Origin: Pseudobdellovibrionaceae bacterium
GTDB lineage: Bacteria > Bdellovibrionota > Bdellovibrionia > Bdellovibrionales > JAMPXM01
Assembly: GCA_913776405.1 (NCBI GenBank)
Contig: CAJYOV010000395.1
Span: 1-7,138, forward strand
Direction: 5' to 3'
Length of the DNA stretch: 7,138 nt
A model generated the notes under the pieces. It was given only the letters and a program-made list of their open reading frames with translations, was not told where the DNA came from and searched no databases. A program made the position numbers and the translations under genes. The number at the start of each line of letters is the position of its first letter. Position 1 is the first letter of the stretch. Positions 1-6,950 of the stretch are shown one piece after another.

Positions 1-1352
1 AAGAAACCCCACAAGCTTCGAACGTCGTGCCACTCGATCTCATGCAAGAAGCGAAAGCCCTTGTCGAGAAAGTGGCAGCGGCCACCGCACCAGCCGGCGC
101 CTCTGCGCACCCGGCGTCAAGCGGTTCGTCGTCTGGAGGCTCATCGAGCCACGCGGCCCAAGCGCCCGACGAATCTATTCGCGTGAGCTTGAAGCGTCTC
201 GATCGTCTTCTTAACTACGTCGGCGAGATGGTCATTTATCAAACAGTTCTGCGCGAACAAGCTTACTCAAACAACCCTGAGGTTTTGAGAAAGTCCGTTC
301 ATCAGATGGGCAAGGTCACCAAAGAGATTCAAGATCTCGCGATGAGCCTGCGCATGGTTCCTTTGAAACAAACGTTTCAGAAGATGCAGCGAATTGTTCG
401 CGATACCTCTTCTGCGCTTGGCAAGAGAGTGCACCTGACTATTGAGGGTGAAGAGACCGAAGTCGACAAGACCGTTCTCGAAAACTTGGGTGATCCGCTC
501 GTTCACTTGATCCGAAACGCCGTCGATCACGGCATCGAGTCCGATGAAAAACGCCTGGAAGCTGGTAAAACTGCGCCTGCTGAAATCATTCTTCGCGCGT
601 TCCACCAAGCCGGCAACTTGATCATCGAAGTCCGCGATAACGGTGCCGGCATGGACGCAAATCGTTTGCGTGCGAAAGCCGCAGAAAAAGGTCTGCTGAA
701 GCCAGGCACGACACTCTCCGACCGCGACGCTTATCAATTGATCTTCCACTCGGGCTTTTCGACTAAACAAAACGTGTCAGACGTTTCGGGTCGCGGTGTC
801 GGCATGGATGTCGTGAAAACGAATATCGAATCGCTGTCAGGCGAAATTCAGATCGAAACGGAACTCGGCAAGGGCTCTTGCTTCCGGATCCGTTTGCCAC
901 TCACGCTTGCAATTATCGACGGCATGGTGATTCGCTCACTTCAAGAGCGTTACATCATTCCTCTCTCTCAAGTTCACGAGTCGCTTCGCCCAGATGTTAA
1001 AGACATTCATTACGTGAGCGGACTTGGCGAAGTGCTTTCGCTTCGCGGTGAAAACCTACCGCTTCTTCGTTTGCGTTCGATCTTGACGCCTTCAGCGCCA
1101 GCACTCGGTGCGAACGAATGCACCGTGATCGTCTGCCGCCCAGATGGCAATGCGTTTGCCGTGATGGTCGACGACATCATTGGCCAGCATCAAGTTGTGG
1201 TGAAGCAGCTCGGTCAAGAGCACGCCAACCTCAAAGGATTCAGCGGCAGCGCAATCCTCGGCGATGGTCGCCCAGCTCTCATCATTGAACTTTCAGAAAT
1301 CAGCAAAAAGGCTCGCGCGGCAGCACCGCCGCTAAGAGCCGTAGCAAAGTAA
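1..1352 (+). CDS. cheA: Chemotaxis histidine kinase CheA, 5' end cut off by the window
   Basis: CheA is the cytoplasmic kinase of chemoreceptor arrays; it phosphorylates itself and then passes the phosphate to response regulators. The frame is open to the left edge (first whole codon at base 3), so the P1 histidine phosphotransfer and P2 regions lie outside. A GTG at 27 is in frame but lies within the gene and is not taken as the start. Visible in order: a Ser/Gly/Ala-rich linker (about 80-165), the P3 dimerisation helices (about 168-360, including LRMVPLKQTF), the P4 ATPase domain (about 365-900) and a CheW-like P5 domain (about 910-1310). P4 has an intact N box (LIRNAVDHGIE, 507-539), G1 box (DNGAGMD, 636-656), F box (HSGFSTK, 747-767) and G2 box (GRGVGMD, 789-809), so ATP binding should be functional. 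The stop is 10 bases from cheW. Identification is secure; only the missing N-terminus is unknown. Confidence 0.97.
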   Translation, partial: ETPQASNVVPLDLMQEAKALVEKVAAATAPAGASAHPASSGSSSGGSSSHAAQAPDESIRVSLKRLDRLLNYVGEMVIYQTVLREQAYSNNPEVLRKSVHQMGKVTKEIQDLAMSLRMVPLKQTFQKMQRIVRDTSSALGKRVHLTIEGEETEVDKTVLENLGDPLVHLIRNAVDHGIESDEKRLEAGKTAPAEIILRAFHQAGNLIIEVRDNGAGMDANRLRAKAAEKGLLKPGTTLSDRDAYQLIFHSGFSTKQNVSDVSGRGVGMDVVKTNIESLSGEIQIETELGKGSCFRIRLPLTLAIIDGMVIRSLQERYIIPLSQVHESLRPDVKDIHYVSGLGEVLSLRGENLPLLRLRSILTPSAPALGANECTVIVCRPDGNAFAVMVDDIIGQHQVVVKQLGQEHANLKGFSGSAILGDGRPALIIELSEISKKARAAAPPLRAVAK

Positions 1353-1362
1353 GGAACGTCGT

Positions 1363-1857
1363 ATGAGCGATCAATCGAACAACGCTTCAGCTCTTGCAGG
1401 CCAACGCTACCTCAGCTTCTCGCTAGGAAGCGAAGACTACGCAATTCCACTTCTTTCGGTGAAAGAAGTGATCGCGGTACCTGAGATCACGCCCATTCCG
1501 TTCACCCCGTCTCATTTCTTGGGGATTATGAACTTGCGCGGCCAAGTGATTTCGATCATCGATCTTCGATCGAAGCTCGGCATCAAACCTAAAGAAAACG
1601 CAGAGACCTCTGTGATCATCTGTGACTTGGGTACGATCTGTCTCGGCGCTGTTGTCGATTCGATCAACTCGGTGCTTGCGCCCCAAGCGTCAGATATTTC
1701 AGATAAGCCCGAGATTCAAAGCTCGAAAAACACGGACTACATCACTGGCATCTACCGGAAAGACAAACAGCTTATCGTCTTCCTCGATATTTCGAGAAGC
1801 CTGAGCTTCGAAGATCACAAAGCTATCAACCAATCTAAGACCAAAACGGCCGCATAA
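1363..1857 (+). CDS. cheW: Chemotaxis coupling protein CheW
   Basis: CheW is the cytoplasmic adaptor that links chemoreceptor tips to the P5 domain of CheA. At 164 residues it is a single CheW domain (about residues 13-150) with short tails, the usual family size. Typical features are the opening strand YLSFSLGSEDYAIPL, then VKEVI, a proline-rich EITPIPFTP segment and the signature NLRGQVISIIDLR at residues 57-69; the arginine at 59 sits at the conserved position important for receptor and kinase coupling. The ATG at 1363 is preceded by AAGGA at 1351-1355, which overlaps the cheA stop codon and leaves 7 bases of spacing. That arrangement supports both the start and coupled expression with cheA. 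Nothing in the sequence looks degenerate. Confidence 0.96.
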   Translation: MSDQSNNASALAGQRYLSFSLGSEDYAIPLLSVKEVIAVPEITPIPFTPSHFLGIMNLRGQVISIIDLRSKLGIKPKENAETSVIICDLGTICLGAVVDSINSVLAPQASDISDKPEIQSSKNTDYITGIYRKDKQLIVFLDISRSLSFEDHKAINQSKTKTAA

Positions 1858-1871
1858 GAACCGAGGACTTT

Positions 1872-3644
1872 ATGTTTAGTGCGTGGAGTTTAAAATCGAA
1901 AGTGATGTTAGCGTTCACGGGTATCTCGTTGGGCCTACTCGCAGTCGGCGCCACAGGTACGATAACCATCGCGAGAGTCGCGGGGCAGTACCGGACGATC
2001 CCTGCACAAGACGTTCCGAATATCGTTTTGGTTGCCGATATGCGCTCGAAGGCTTGGGAACTCCGGGTTTTCGCAAACCGTCTCAGAGCTTCAATCGCGC
2101 ATCAGACCCCTGAAGCGGCTGCGGAACAAAAAGAGATTGAACATCAAATGGATGAAGCTGTGGTTAGCTACTCCAAGATGGCGAAGGCATACGACGAGAT
2201 TCCATCTCGCCCCGACGAAGAAAAGCAATTCGATATTACCCAAAAAGAATGGGCAGACGTCTTGAAGGACCTTAAAGACCTCCGCTTGATCGCAGCAGCT
2301 GAGCAGCCAAATATCAGCGAATTCGATAAGGTGTTCACAAAGCATTATCGGGCTTCGGCAAATGATCACATTCAGAGCTTGGCAGACCTGGCTCTGGCTC
2401 ACAAAAAAGGTGCGGAGCAAGCGGCGATGACAGCCGAGCAGAACGCAACTTTCGGCAACTGGCTCTCAGCTGTCGTAGTCATCGTGGGTTTCACATCCGC
2501 AATCGTAACGGGCTTCGTCTTCTCTTCTTCTTTGACCAAGACGCTCTCGTTGCTTTCTGAGCGCTTAAAAGGCGGAGCAGAATCTGTCGCAGGTGAATCG
2601 CAAAAGATCGCCGCATCTAGCTCGCAGCTTTCTGCAAGCACGACAGAGCAAGCAGCCGCACTTCAAGAGACCGTCTCATCGGTTGATGAAGTCAGCGCGA
2701 TGATCAACAAAAACGCCGATAACGCGAAACAATCGCAAGAAGTTGCGGGCTTAAGCGAAAACTCGGCTTCAAAAGGTCGCGATGCGGTCACGGGCTTGAT
2801 CGGTTCGATTGATGAAATCAGCAAGAGTAACGCTGAGATCATGAGCCAGATTGAAGATTCAAACCGTCAGATGAGCGAGATCGTAAAAGTGATCGCTGAA
2901 ATCGGTAACAAAACGAAAGTCATCAACGACATCGTTTTCCAAACAAAGCTTCTTTCGTTCAATGCCTCGGTTGAAGCGGCACGCGCGGGGGAGCACGGTA
3001 AAGGCTTCGCCGTTGTCGCGGAAGAAGTCGGCAACCTCGCTCAAATGTCGGGTAACGCTGCAAAAGAAATTTCGCAGATGCTTGAAGAGAGCAGCCATCG
3101 AGTGGAAGGTATCGTCTCAGAAACGAAAAATAAGATCGATCGCCTGGTCGTTGTCGGCCGCGAAAAGCTCGCAGACGGTACATCGAGAGCCCGCTCATGT
3201 GGCGACATCCTCGAAGAGATCGTCGGCAACGTCAGCCAAGTCGGTCAGCTGATGACCGAGATCGCAACCGCAAGCCGCGAGCAATCTCAAGGTGTTCAAG
3301 AGATTACTCGCGCGATGGCTCAGCTCGATCAGGTCACACAACAAAACGCGGTTGCCTCGCAAGACTCTGCAAACGCGTCGGAACAACTCTCGAACCAGGC
3401 CGAAGAGCTTCGCGCCATCATCGACGAATTGAACCGCACAGTTGCTGGCGCCAAAGACGGCCAGCCGGTTCAGTCGGTGCCCGCTAAGCACGTTGCAAAG
3501 AACAAAGCAGCGAAAGCGAAGACCCTCGAGTTCAAAAAACCAGCTAAGTCGTCTGCGCCAGCACCTAAAAAGTCCATCATGAAAAAAGCGTCGGGCGACG
3601 ACAGTTTTCCGGACGAGAACGATCCGCGTTTTGAAGACGTTTAA
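1872..3644 (+). CDS. Two-TM chemoreceptor (methyl-accepting chemotaxis protein), HAMP not recognisable, with a basic then acidic C-terminal tail
   Basis: This 590-residue receptor has TM1 at about residues 9-34, a helical periplasmic region of about 160 residues resembling a four-helix-bundle ligand-binding domain, and TM2 at about 196-218. A long cytoplasmic coiled coil then folds back at the hairpin tip near residue 363 and ends near 525. The tip (IVFQTKLLSFNASVEAARAG, 354-373) is an MCP signature but differs from the enteric form at several places. Candidate methylation segments are around 257-270 (TTEQAAALQETV) and 470-485 (EQSQGVQEITRAM); the exact sites are inferred. Only about 20-30 residues separate TM2 from the signalling helix, too few for a normal HAMP. 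Residues 530-575 are Lys/Ala/Pro-rich and the end (DDSFPDENDPRFEDV) is acidic with two phenylalanines. GAGGA at 1863-1867 lies 4 bases before the ATG. Its place in the operon makes it the likely substrate of the CheR and CheB downstream; its ligand is unknown. Confidence 0.95.
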   Translation: MFSAWSLKSKVMLAFTGISLGLLAVGATGTITIARVAGQYRTIPAQDVPNIVLVADMRSKAWELRVFANRLRASIAHQTPEAAAEQKEIEHQMDEAVVSYSKMAKAYDEIPSRPDEEKQFDITQKEWADVLKDLKDLRLIAAAEQPNISEFDKVFTKHYRASANDHIQSLADLALAHKKGAEQAAMTAEQNATFGNWLSAVVVIVGFTSAIVTGFVFSSSLTKTLSLLSERLKGGAESVAGESQKIAASSSQLSASTTEQAAALQETVSSVDEVSAMINKNADNAKQSQEVAGLSENSASKGRDAVTGLIGSIDEISKSNAEIMSQIEDSNRQMSEIVKVIAEIGNKTKVINDIVFQTKLLSFNASVEAARAGEHGKGFAVVAEEVGNLAQMSGNAAKEISQMLEESSHRVEGIVSETKNKIDRLVVVGREKLADGTSRARSCGDILEEIVGNVSQVGQLMTEIATASREQSQGVQEITRAMAQLDQVTQQNAVASQDSANASEQLSNQAEELRAIIDELNRTVAGAKDGQPVQSVPAKHVAKNKAAKAKTLEFKKPAKSSAPAPKKSIMKKASGDDSFPDENDPRFEDV

Positions 3645-3692
3645 TTAGCGTCGTTCAGCACGCCTCGATTTTGATAAGCCGTTGTACGTTTG

Positions 3693-3699
3693 AAGGGGG
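3693..3699 (+). promoter_or_regulatory. Ribosome binding site that sets the cheR start at TTG 3705
   Basis: AAGGGGG lies 5 bases before a TTG at 3705. An upstream in-frame TTG at 3690 would place this purine run inside the coding sequence and has only a weak GATAAG-type element before it. The 3705 start is therefore preferred. Confidence 0.65.
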
Positions 3700-3704
3700 C
3701 TTCC

Positions 3705-5453
3705 TTGTCGGTTCCAAATCTGAAAAAACCTGAGAGCGCCCCCGCGAGTGACCGCTTGATGAGCGAGATCTCGCAGTTGGTCATGTCTTTAACCGGCGTT
3801 CAGCTTGGTGAGAAACAGCGTTCGATGGTTTCAAGCCGTGTTCGCAAAAGAATCGCGTCGTTGGGTTTCAAGACCGACGACGAATACGCGGCTCATCTGA
3901 AGCAGCACCCCGAAACGGAGACGGCACACCTCGTGTCGCTGCTCACGACCCATCACACTTATTTTTTCCGCGAGTTTGCTCACTTTGAGCATCTTGAAAT
4001 GACGGCTTTGCCAAACCTCATCGCTGAGAAACGTAAATCGGGTCAAAAGAAGATTTCCATTTGGTCTGCGGCGTGCAGCACGGGCCAAGAAGTCTACTCG
4101 CTTGCGATGTTCCTCGATTACTATCTGACGAAAAACGCGAGCGACTTCACGTACGAAATTCTAGGTACAGACGTCGACCCCGCATCAGTCAAGATCGCTG
4201 CAAACGGCGTCTACCGCGCAAAAGAAATTCAAGAAGTGCCACTCCAATTCCTCGGTCGCCACTGGGCCCGCGGGACCGGTGACATCGCAGACTTCGTTAA
4301 GGTTAAATCGACTCTCAAAGCACGCTGCTCTTTTGAACCGATGAACCTTTTAAAACCTTCAGGTCGCGCAACCCAACAGAAATTCGACCTGATCTTCTGC
4401 CGAAACGTCTTTATCTATTTCAATTCAGACCAGATAAAATCGATCACGAAATCGCTCCTTGGCGCGATGAGCGACTCTGGCGCCCTCTACCTCGGCGTCT
4501 CGGAGTCTCTCAACGGTCTAGGTCTCGCCTGCCAAGCTGTCGGCCCCTCCATCTATTCGCACCCTCCGAAAAAGGTCGAAGTGAAGAAAGGGTCGGTTCT
4601 GCCGCTTACGCCAAAGACCGAAGTTCCGAAACAAGTGGCTCGTGCGCTGCGTGTCCTTTGCGTGGACGACTCGCCAAGTATCATCGCTCTTTTAAAGAAG
4701 ATCCTCACCAAAGATCTCGGCTTCGAGGTCGTTGGGACAGCGGTGAATGGCCTCGAGGCGGCTCAAAAGCTGAAGAGCCTCGAAGTCGACTTGGTCACGC
4801 TCGATATTCATATGCCCGAACAGACCGGTTTGGAGTATCTGAAGGCCAATTACAAACCGGGCCACCCGCCTGTCGTCATGATCACATCGGTGTCCCGAGA
4901 GGACGCGTCTCTCCCGATGGAATGTTTGCGCGCAGGTGCAAGCGATTACGTCGAGAAGCCGTCTCTCTCGAACCTTGCGACCCAAGCCGACGAGATTCGC
5001 ATGAAGTTGAAACTCGCTGCGAAATCAAAAGCAACAAACGAAGGCCACGATCTCGTTGCCGCGTTCGCGAAGAGCGACAACCAGATCCAGCATTTGGACT
5101 CGAAGTTGCGTTTGGTTTTCTGTAACGAGTCTGAACGCTCAAAAGCGACGAAACTCGTTCAAGACTTCACAGGCCCGCAACCGAAGACACTCGTTCTTTC
5201 GTCGGCTGACGAGATCTCGCAGTTCTTCTCGTCGCGCACTTGGTCAGGCAAAAAACTTTCAGTCATTGTCTTTGGTGATGTTTCACCGGACGTTGCGAAA
5301 AAGATCTCGAGCTTACAACCGCATCAGTTGATCCTCGAAGATCGATCGAATCGCGCGTTCAACCCAGAGCTTCGCGTCCTTGCGACCGAGATCATTCCGG
5401 CTACGAGCTTCGCTTACACATCGACTGAATTCTTCAAGCGAGGCGCAGCTTGA
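3705..5453 (+). CDS. cheR: CheR receptor methyltransferase fused to a receiver domain and an unidentified C-terminal domain
   Basis: CheR uses S-adenosylmethionine to methylate receptor glutamates. The protein is 582 residues from the TTG at 3705, about twice a simple CheR. Residues about 18-72 are the helical N-domain. About 79-285 are the methyltransferase, with LLTTHHTYFFRE, the SAM-binding loop IWSAACSTGQE (119-129), LGTDVD (153-158) and FDLIFCRNVFIYF (227-239). A receiver follows at about 314-435, with the acidic pair D321/D322, phosphoacceptor D367 (in LDIHMPE), T394 and K418 all present. It therefore looks phosphorylatable and is closely similar to the receiver of the downstream CheB. 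Residues about 440-582 have alternating strand and helix character (LRLVF, TLVLSS, LSVIVFGD, HQLILED) but match no family I recognise. The end overlaps the next gene by 4 bases, suggesting translational coupling. Methyltransferase and receiver calls are firm; the tail is unassigned. Confidence 0.93.
   Translation: MSVPNLKKPESAPASDRLMSEISQLVMSLTGVQLGEKQRSMVSSRVRKRIASLGFKTDDEYAAHLKQHPETETAHLVSLLTTHHTYFFREFAHFEHLEMTALPNLIAEKRKSGQKKISIWSAACSTGQEVYSLAMFLDYYLTKNASDFTYEILGTDVDPASVKIAANGVYRAKEIQEVPLQFLGRHWARGTGDIADFVKVKSTLKARCSFEPMNLLKPSGRATQQKFDLIFCRNVFIYFNSDQIKSITKSLLGAMSDSGALYLGVSESLNGLGLACQAVGPSIYSHPPKKVEVKKGSVLPLTPKTEVPKQVARALRVLCVDDSPSIIALLKKILTKDLGFEVVGTAVNGLEAAQKLKSLEVDLVTLDIHMPEQTGLEYLKANYKPGHPPVVMITSVSREDASLPMECLRAGASDYVEKPSLSNLATQADEIRMKLKLAAKSKATNEGHDLVAAFAKSDNQIQHLDSKLRLVFCNESERSKATKLVQDFTGPQPKTLVLSSADEISQFFSSRTWSGKKLSVIVFGDVSPDVAKKISSLQPHQLILEDRSNRAFNPELRVLATEIIPATSFAYTSTEFFKRGAA
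5440..5443 (+). promoter_or_regulatory. Weak ribosome binding site for cheB inside the end of cheR
   Basis: GAGG stands 6 bases before the TTG at 5450. That TTG shares bases with the cheR stop (TTGA overlap), so terminating ribosomes could restart here. No methionine codon occurs in this frame until well into the receiver domain, which supports the TTG start. Confidence 0.5.
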
Positions 5454-6868
5454 GAAGGCTCACCGGCGTTCATGACATCGTAACGGCTCGTCAGATCAAG
5501 GGCACTGCCCTTTTGACGGCTTTCTGTGAACGCCTCAATCTAGGCGTTGCTTACTCGCTCGATGCGAAGTCGAACTTCGCAACCGTCATCAAAACTGTGG
5601 CTGATCAGTTTCCGAAGGCGCAGGCCTCAGAAATCACAATCAAGCTGATCGGGGCCGAGACGATTCTAAAGTCGGTCGAAGCAAACCTGAACGTCAAAGG
5701 CGCTCGCATTGAGAAAGTCGTGGCGAAGGAATCAAGCTTCACCGCGATTTTCCATTTAAAGCAGGGTCGACTTCGCGTTGAGCGCGAAAGCGCGCCTGTT
5801 GCTGTCGCAGTCGCTGAACCGAAACAAATCGTCGGCAAAATCAAAGTTCTCGTGATCGACGATTCATCCACGATTCAAAAACTCCTAAAGACGATCCTCG
5901 AGGCCGACCCAGGTTGCGAAGTGGTCGGCACTGTCTCTCTGCCATCACAGGCTGAAGACGCAATCAAAAAGCTAAAGCCCGATGTGATCACAATGGATGT
6001 TCACATGCCTGAAATGACAGGTGTCGAGCTGCTTAAGATCTTGCACCCGAAATACGGTATTCCAACCGTCATGATCACGTCGGTCAGCCGCGAAGAAGGC
6101 GACGTCGTTCTCGATGCCTTAAGTTCGGGTGCTGTCGACTACATCCAAAAACCTTCGTTCAGCGAAATCGATCTGATCGCACCGATGATCGTCGAAAAAG
6201 TGAAAGTGGCGGCCCGCGCGAAAGCGAAAGCGCCGGCGTCGCACGCGCCTCGGCGCAAGCTTGTTGGCGGTTCGATGGATCTTCGCAAGTTTATCGCGAT
6301 CGGATCCTCAACGGGCGGCACTGAAGCGTTACGCGAAGTCTTTGAGCGTCTCCCCGCTGAAATTCCACCGATCGTCGTCGTCCAACACATCCCTGCGGTT
6401 TTCAGCGAAGCGCTCGCTCGCCGCTTGAACGATCTTTGCCCTTTTGAAGTGAAAGAAGCGGCCGACGGTGATGATTTGCGAGCAGGTCGCGTGCTCATCG
6501 CGCCAGGTGGCAAACAAATGAAAGTCGTCTCAGGTGGCTCAGAAGGCTTCCGTGTGCGCGTGTTCGATGGCGAACCGGTCAACCGTCATAAACCGTCGGT
6601 CGACGTTCTCTTCGATTCGGTCGCGGCTGAGATCGGCAGTAAAGCAGTCGGCGTTATCTTGACTGGTATGGGCGCAGATGGCGCTCGCGGTCTCGTCAAA
6701 ATGCGCGAACGCGGTTCGCATACGATCGCTCAAGACGAAGCCAGTTGCGTTGTCTTCGGCATGCCGCGCGAAGCGATTCGCATGGGTGGCGCTGAAGAAG
6801 TCGCTGCTCTCGACACCATTGCCGATCGTTTAGTCTCAGCGCTGAGCCACAAGAAAAAATCCGCGTGA
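5450..6868 (+). CDS. cheB: CheB methylesterase with receiver domain and an N-terminal degenerate CheD-like module
   Basis: CheB removes methyl groups from receptor glutamates (and often deamidates glutamines), activated when its receiver is phosphorylated by CheA. The protein is 472 residues; a typical CheB is about 350, the excess being at the N-terminus. Residues about 130-250 are the receiver: D137/D138, phosphoacceptor D183 (in MDVHMPE), T210 and K234 are present. Residues about 251-277 are an Ala/Lys-rich linker. Residues about 279-466 are the methylesterase, with the catalytic triad S287 (AIGSSTGG), H313 (VQHIP) and D410 (LTGMGAD) intact, so an active enzyme is expected. Residues 1-125 show the order of features of the second half of CheD: a helix (NFATVIKTVADQF), a strand ending IKLIGAE, a helix (LKSVEANLN), then ARIEKVVAKE and a final strand pair ending KQGRLRVERE. 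The CheD His-containing AHxMLP motif is absent. The TTG start overlaps the cheR stop. Receiver and esterase are certain; the CheD relationship is a tentative reading. Confidence 0.95.
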   Translation: MRRLTGVHDIVTARQIKGTALLTAFCERLNLGVAYSLDAKSNFATVIKTVADQFPKAQASEITIKLIGAETILKSVEANLNVKGARIEKVVAKESSFTAIFHLKQGRLRVERESAPVAVAVAEPKQIVGKIKVLVIDDSSTIQKLLKTILEADPGCEVVGTVSLPSQAEDAIKKLKPDVITMDVHMPEMTGVELLKILHPKYGIPTVMITSVSREEGDVVLDALSSGAVDYIQKPSFSEIDLIAPMIVEKVKVAARAKAKAPASHAPRRKLVGGSMDLRKFIAIGSSTGGTEALREVFERLPAEIPPIVVVQHIPAVFSEALARRLNDLCPFEVKEAADGDDLRAGRVLIAPGGKQMKVVSGGSEGFRVRVFDGEPVNRHKPSVDVLFDSVAAEIGSKAVGVILTGMGADGARGLVKMRERGSHTIAQDEASCVVFGMPREAIRMGGAEEVAALDTIADRLVSALSHKKKSA

Positions 6869-6901
6869 GGTTCTTGCTCAAGCGCTTCTTAACTCATCAC
6901 C

Positions 6902-6927
6902 GGGTCTTAGAGACCCTCGCTGGGTCT
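6902..6927 (+). repeat. Two mutually exclusive hairpins sharing a central arm; possible end of the che transcript
   Basis: GGGTCT (6902-6907), AGACCC (6911-6916) and GGGTCT (6922-6927) follow one another. The middle arm can pair perfectly with either outer copy, giving a 6-bp stem with a 3-base loop (TAG) or a 5-base loop (TCGCT). It lies 33 bases after the cheB stop. No run of T follows either hairpin, so a classical intrinsic terminator is not supported; a factor-dependent end, an RNA stability element or a switch are alternatives. Confidence 0.45.
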
Positions 6928-6950
6928 TGACAAGGCAATTCAAAGTTGAA

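Noticed and set aside
27..29. GTG as a true start of a short CheA-like protein
   Set aside because: The frame is open upstream to the window edge, no convincing ribosome binding site precedes it, and the missing P1/P2 parts are expected there; an internal codon is more likely.
267..770. Long open frame on the minus strand inside cheA
   Set aside because: It lies opposite the clear P3/P4 coding sequence, has no recognisable domain and is a shadow of the codon pattern.
3633..3656. Hairpin around the mcp stop codon (GACG paired with CGTC)
   Set aside because: The core stem is only 4 bp, needs a bulge to extend and has no T-run, so it is not a credible terminator.
4658..5125. 155-codon open frame on the plus strand inside cheR
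   Set aside because: It overlaps the receiver domain in another frame, is very Arg-rich and has no protein-like pattern.
6939..6950. Short palindrome TTCAAAGTTGAA as an operator
   Set aside because: Five-base arms in an ordinary intergenic stretch are expected by chance; nothing else supports a binding site.
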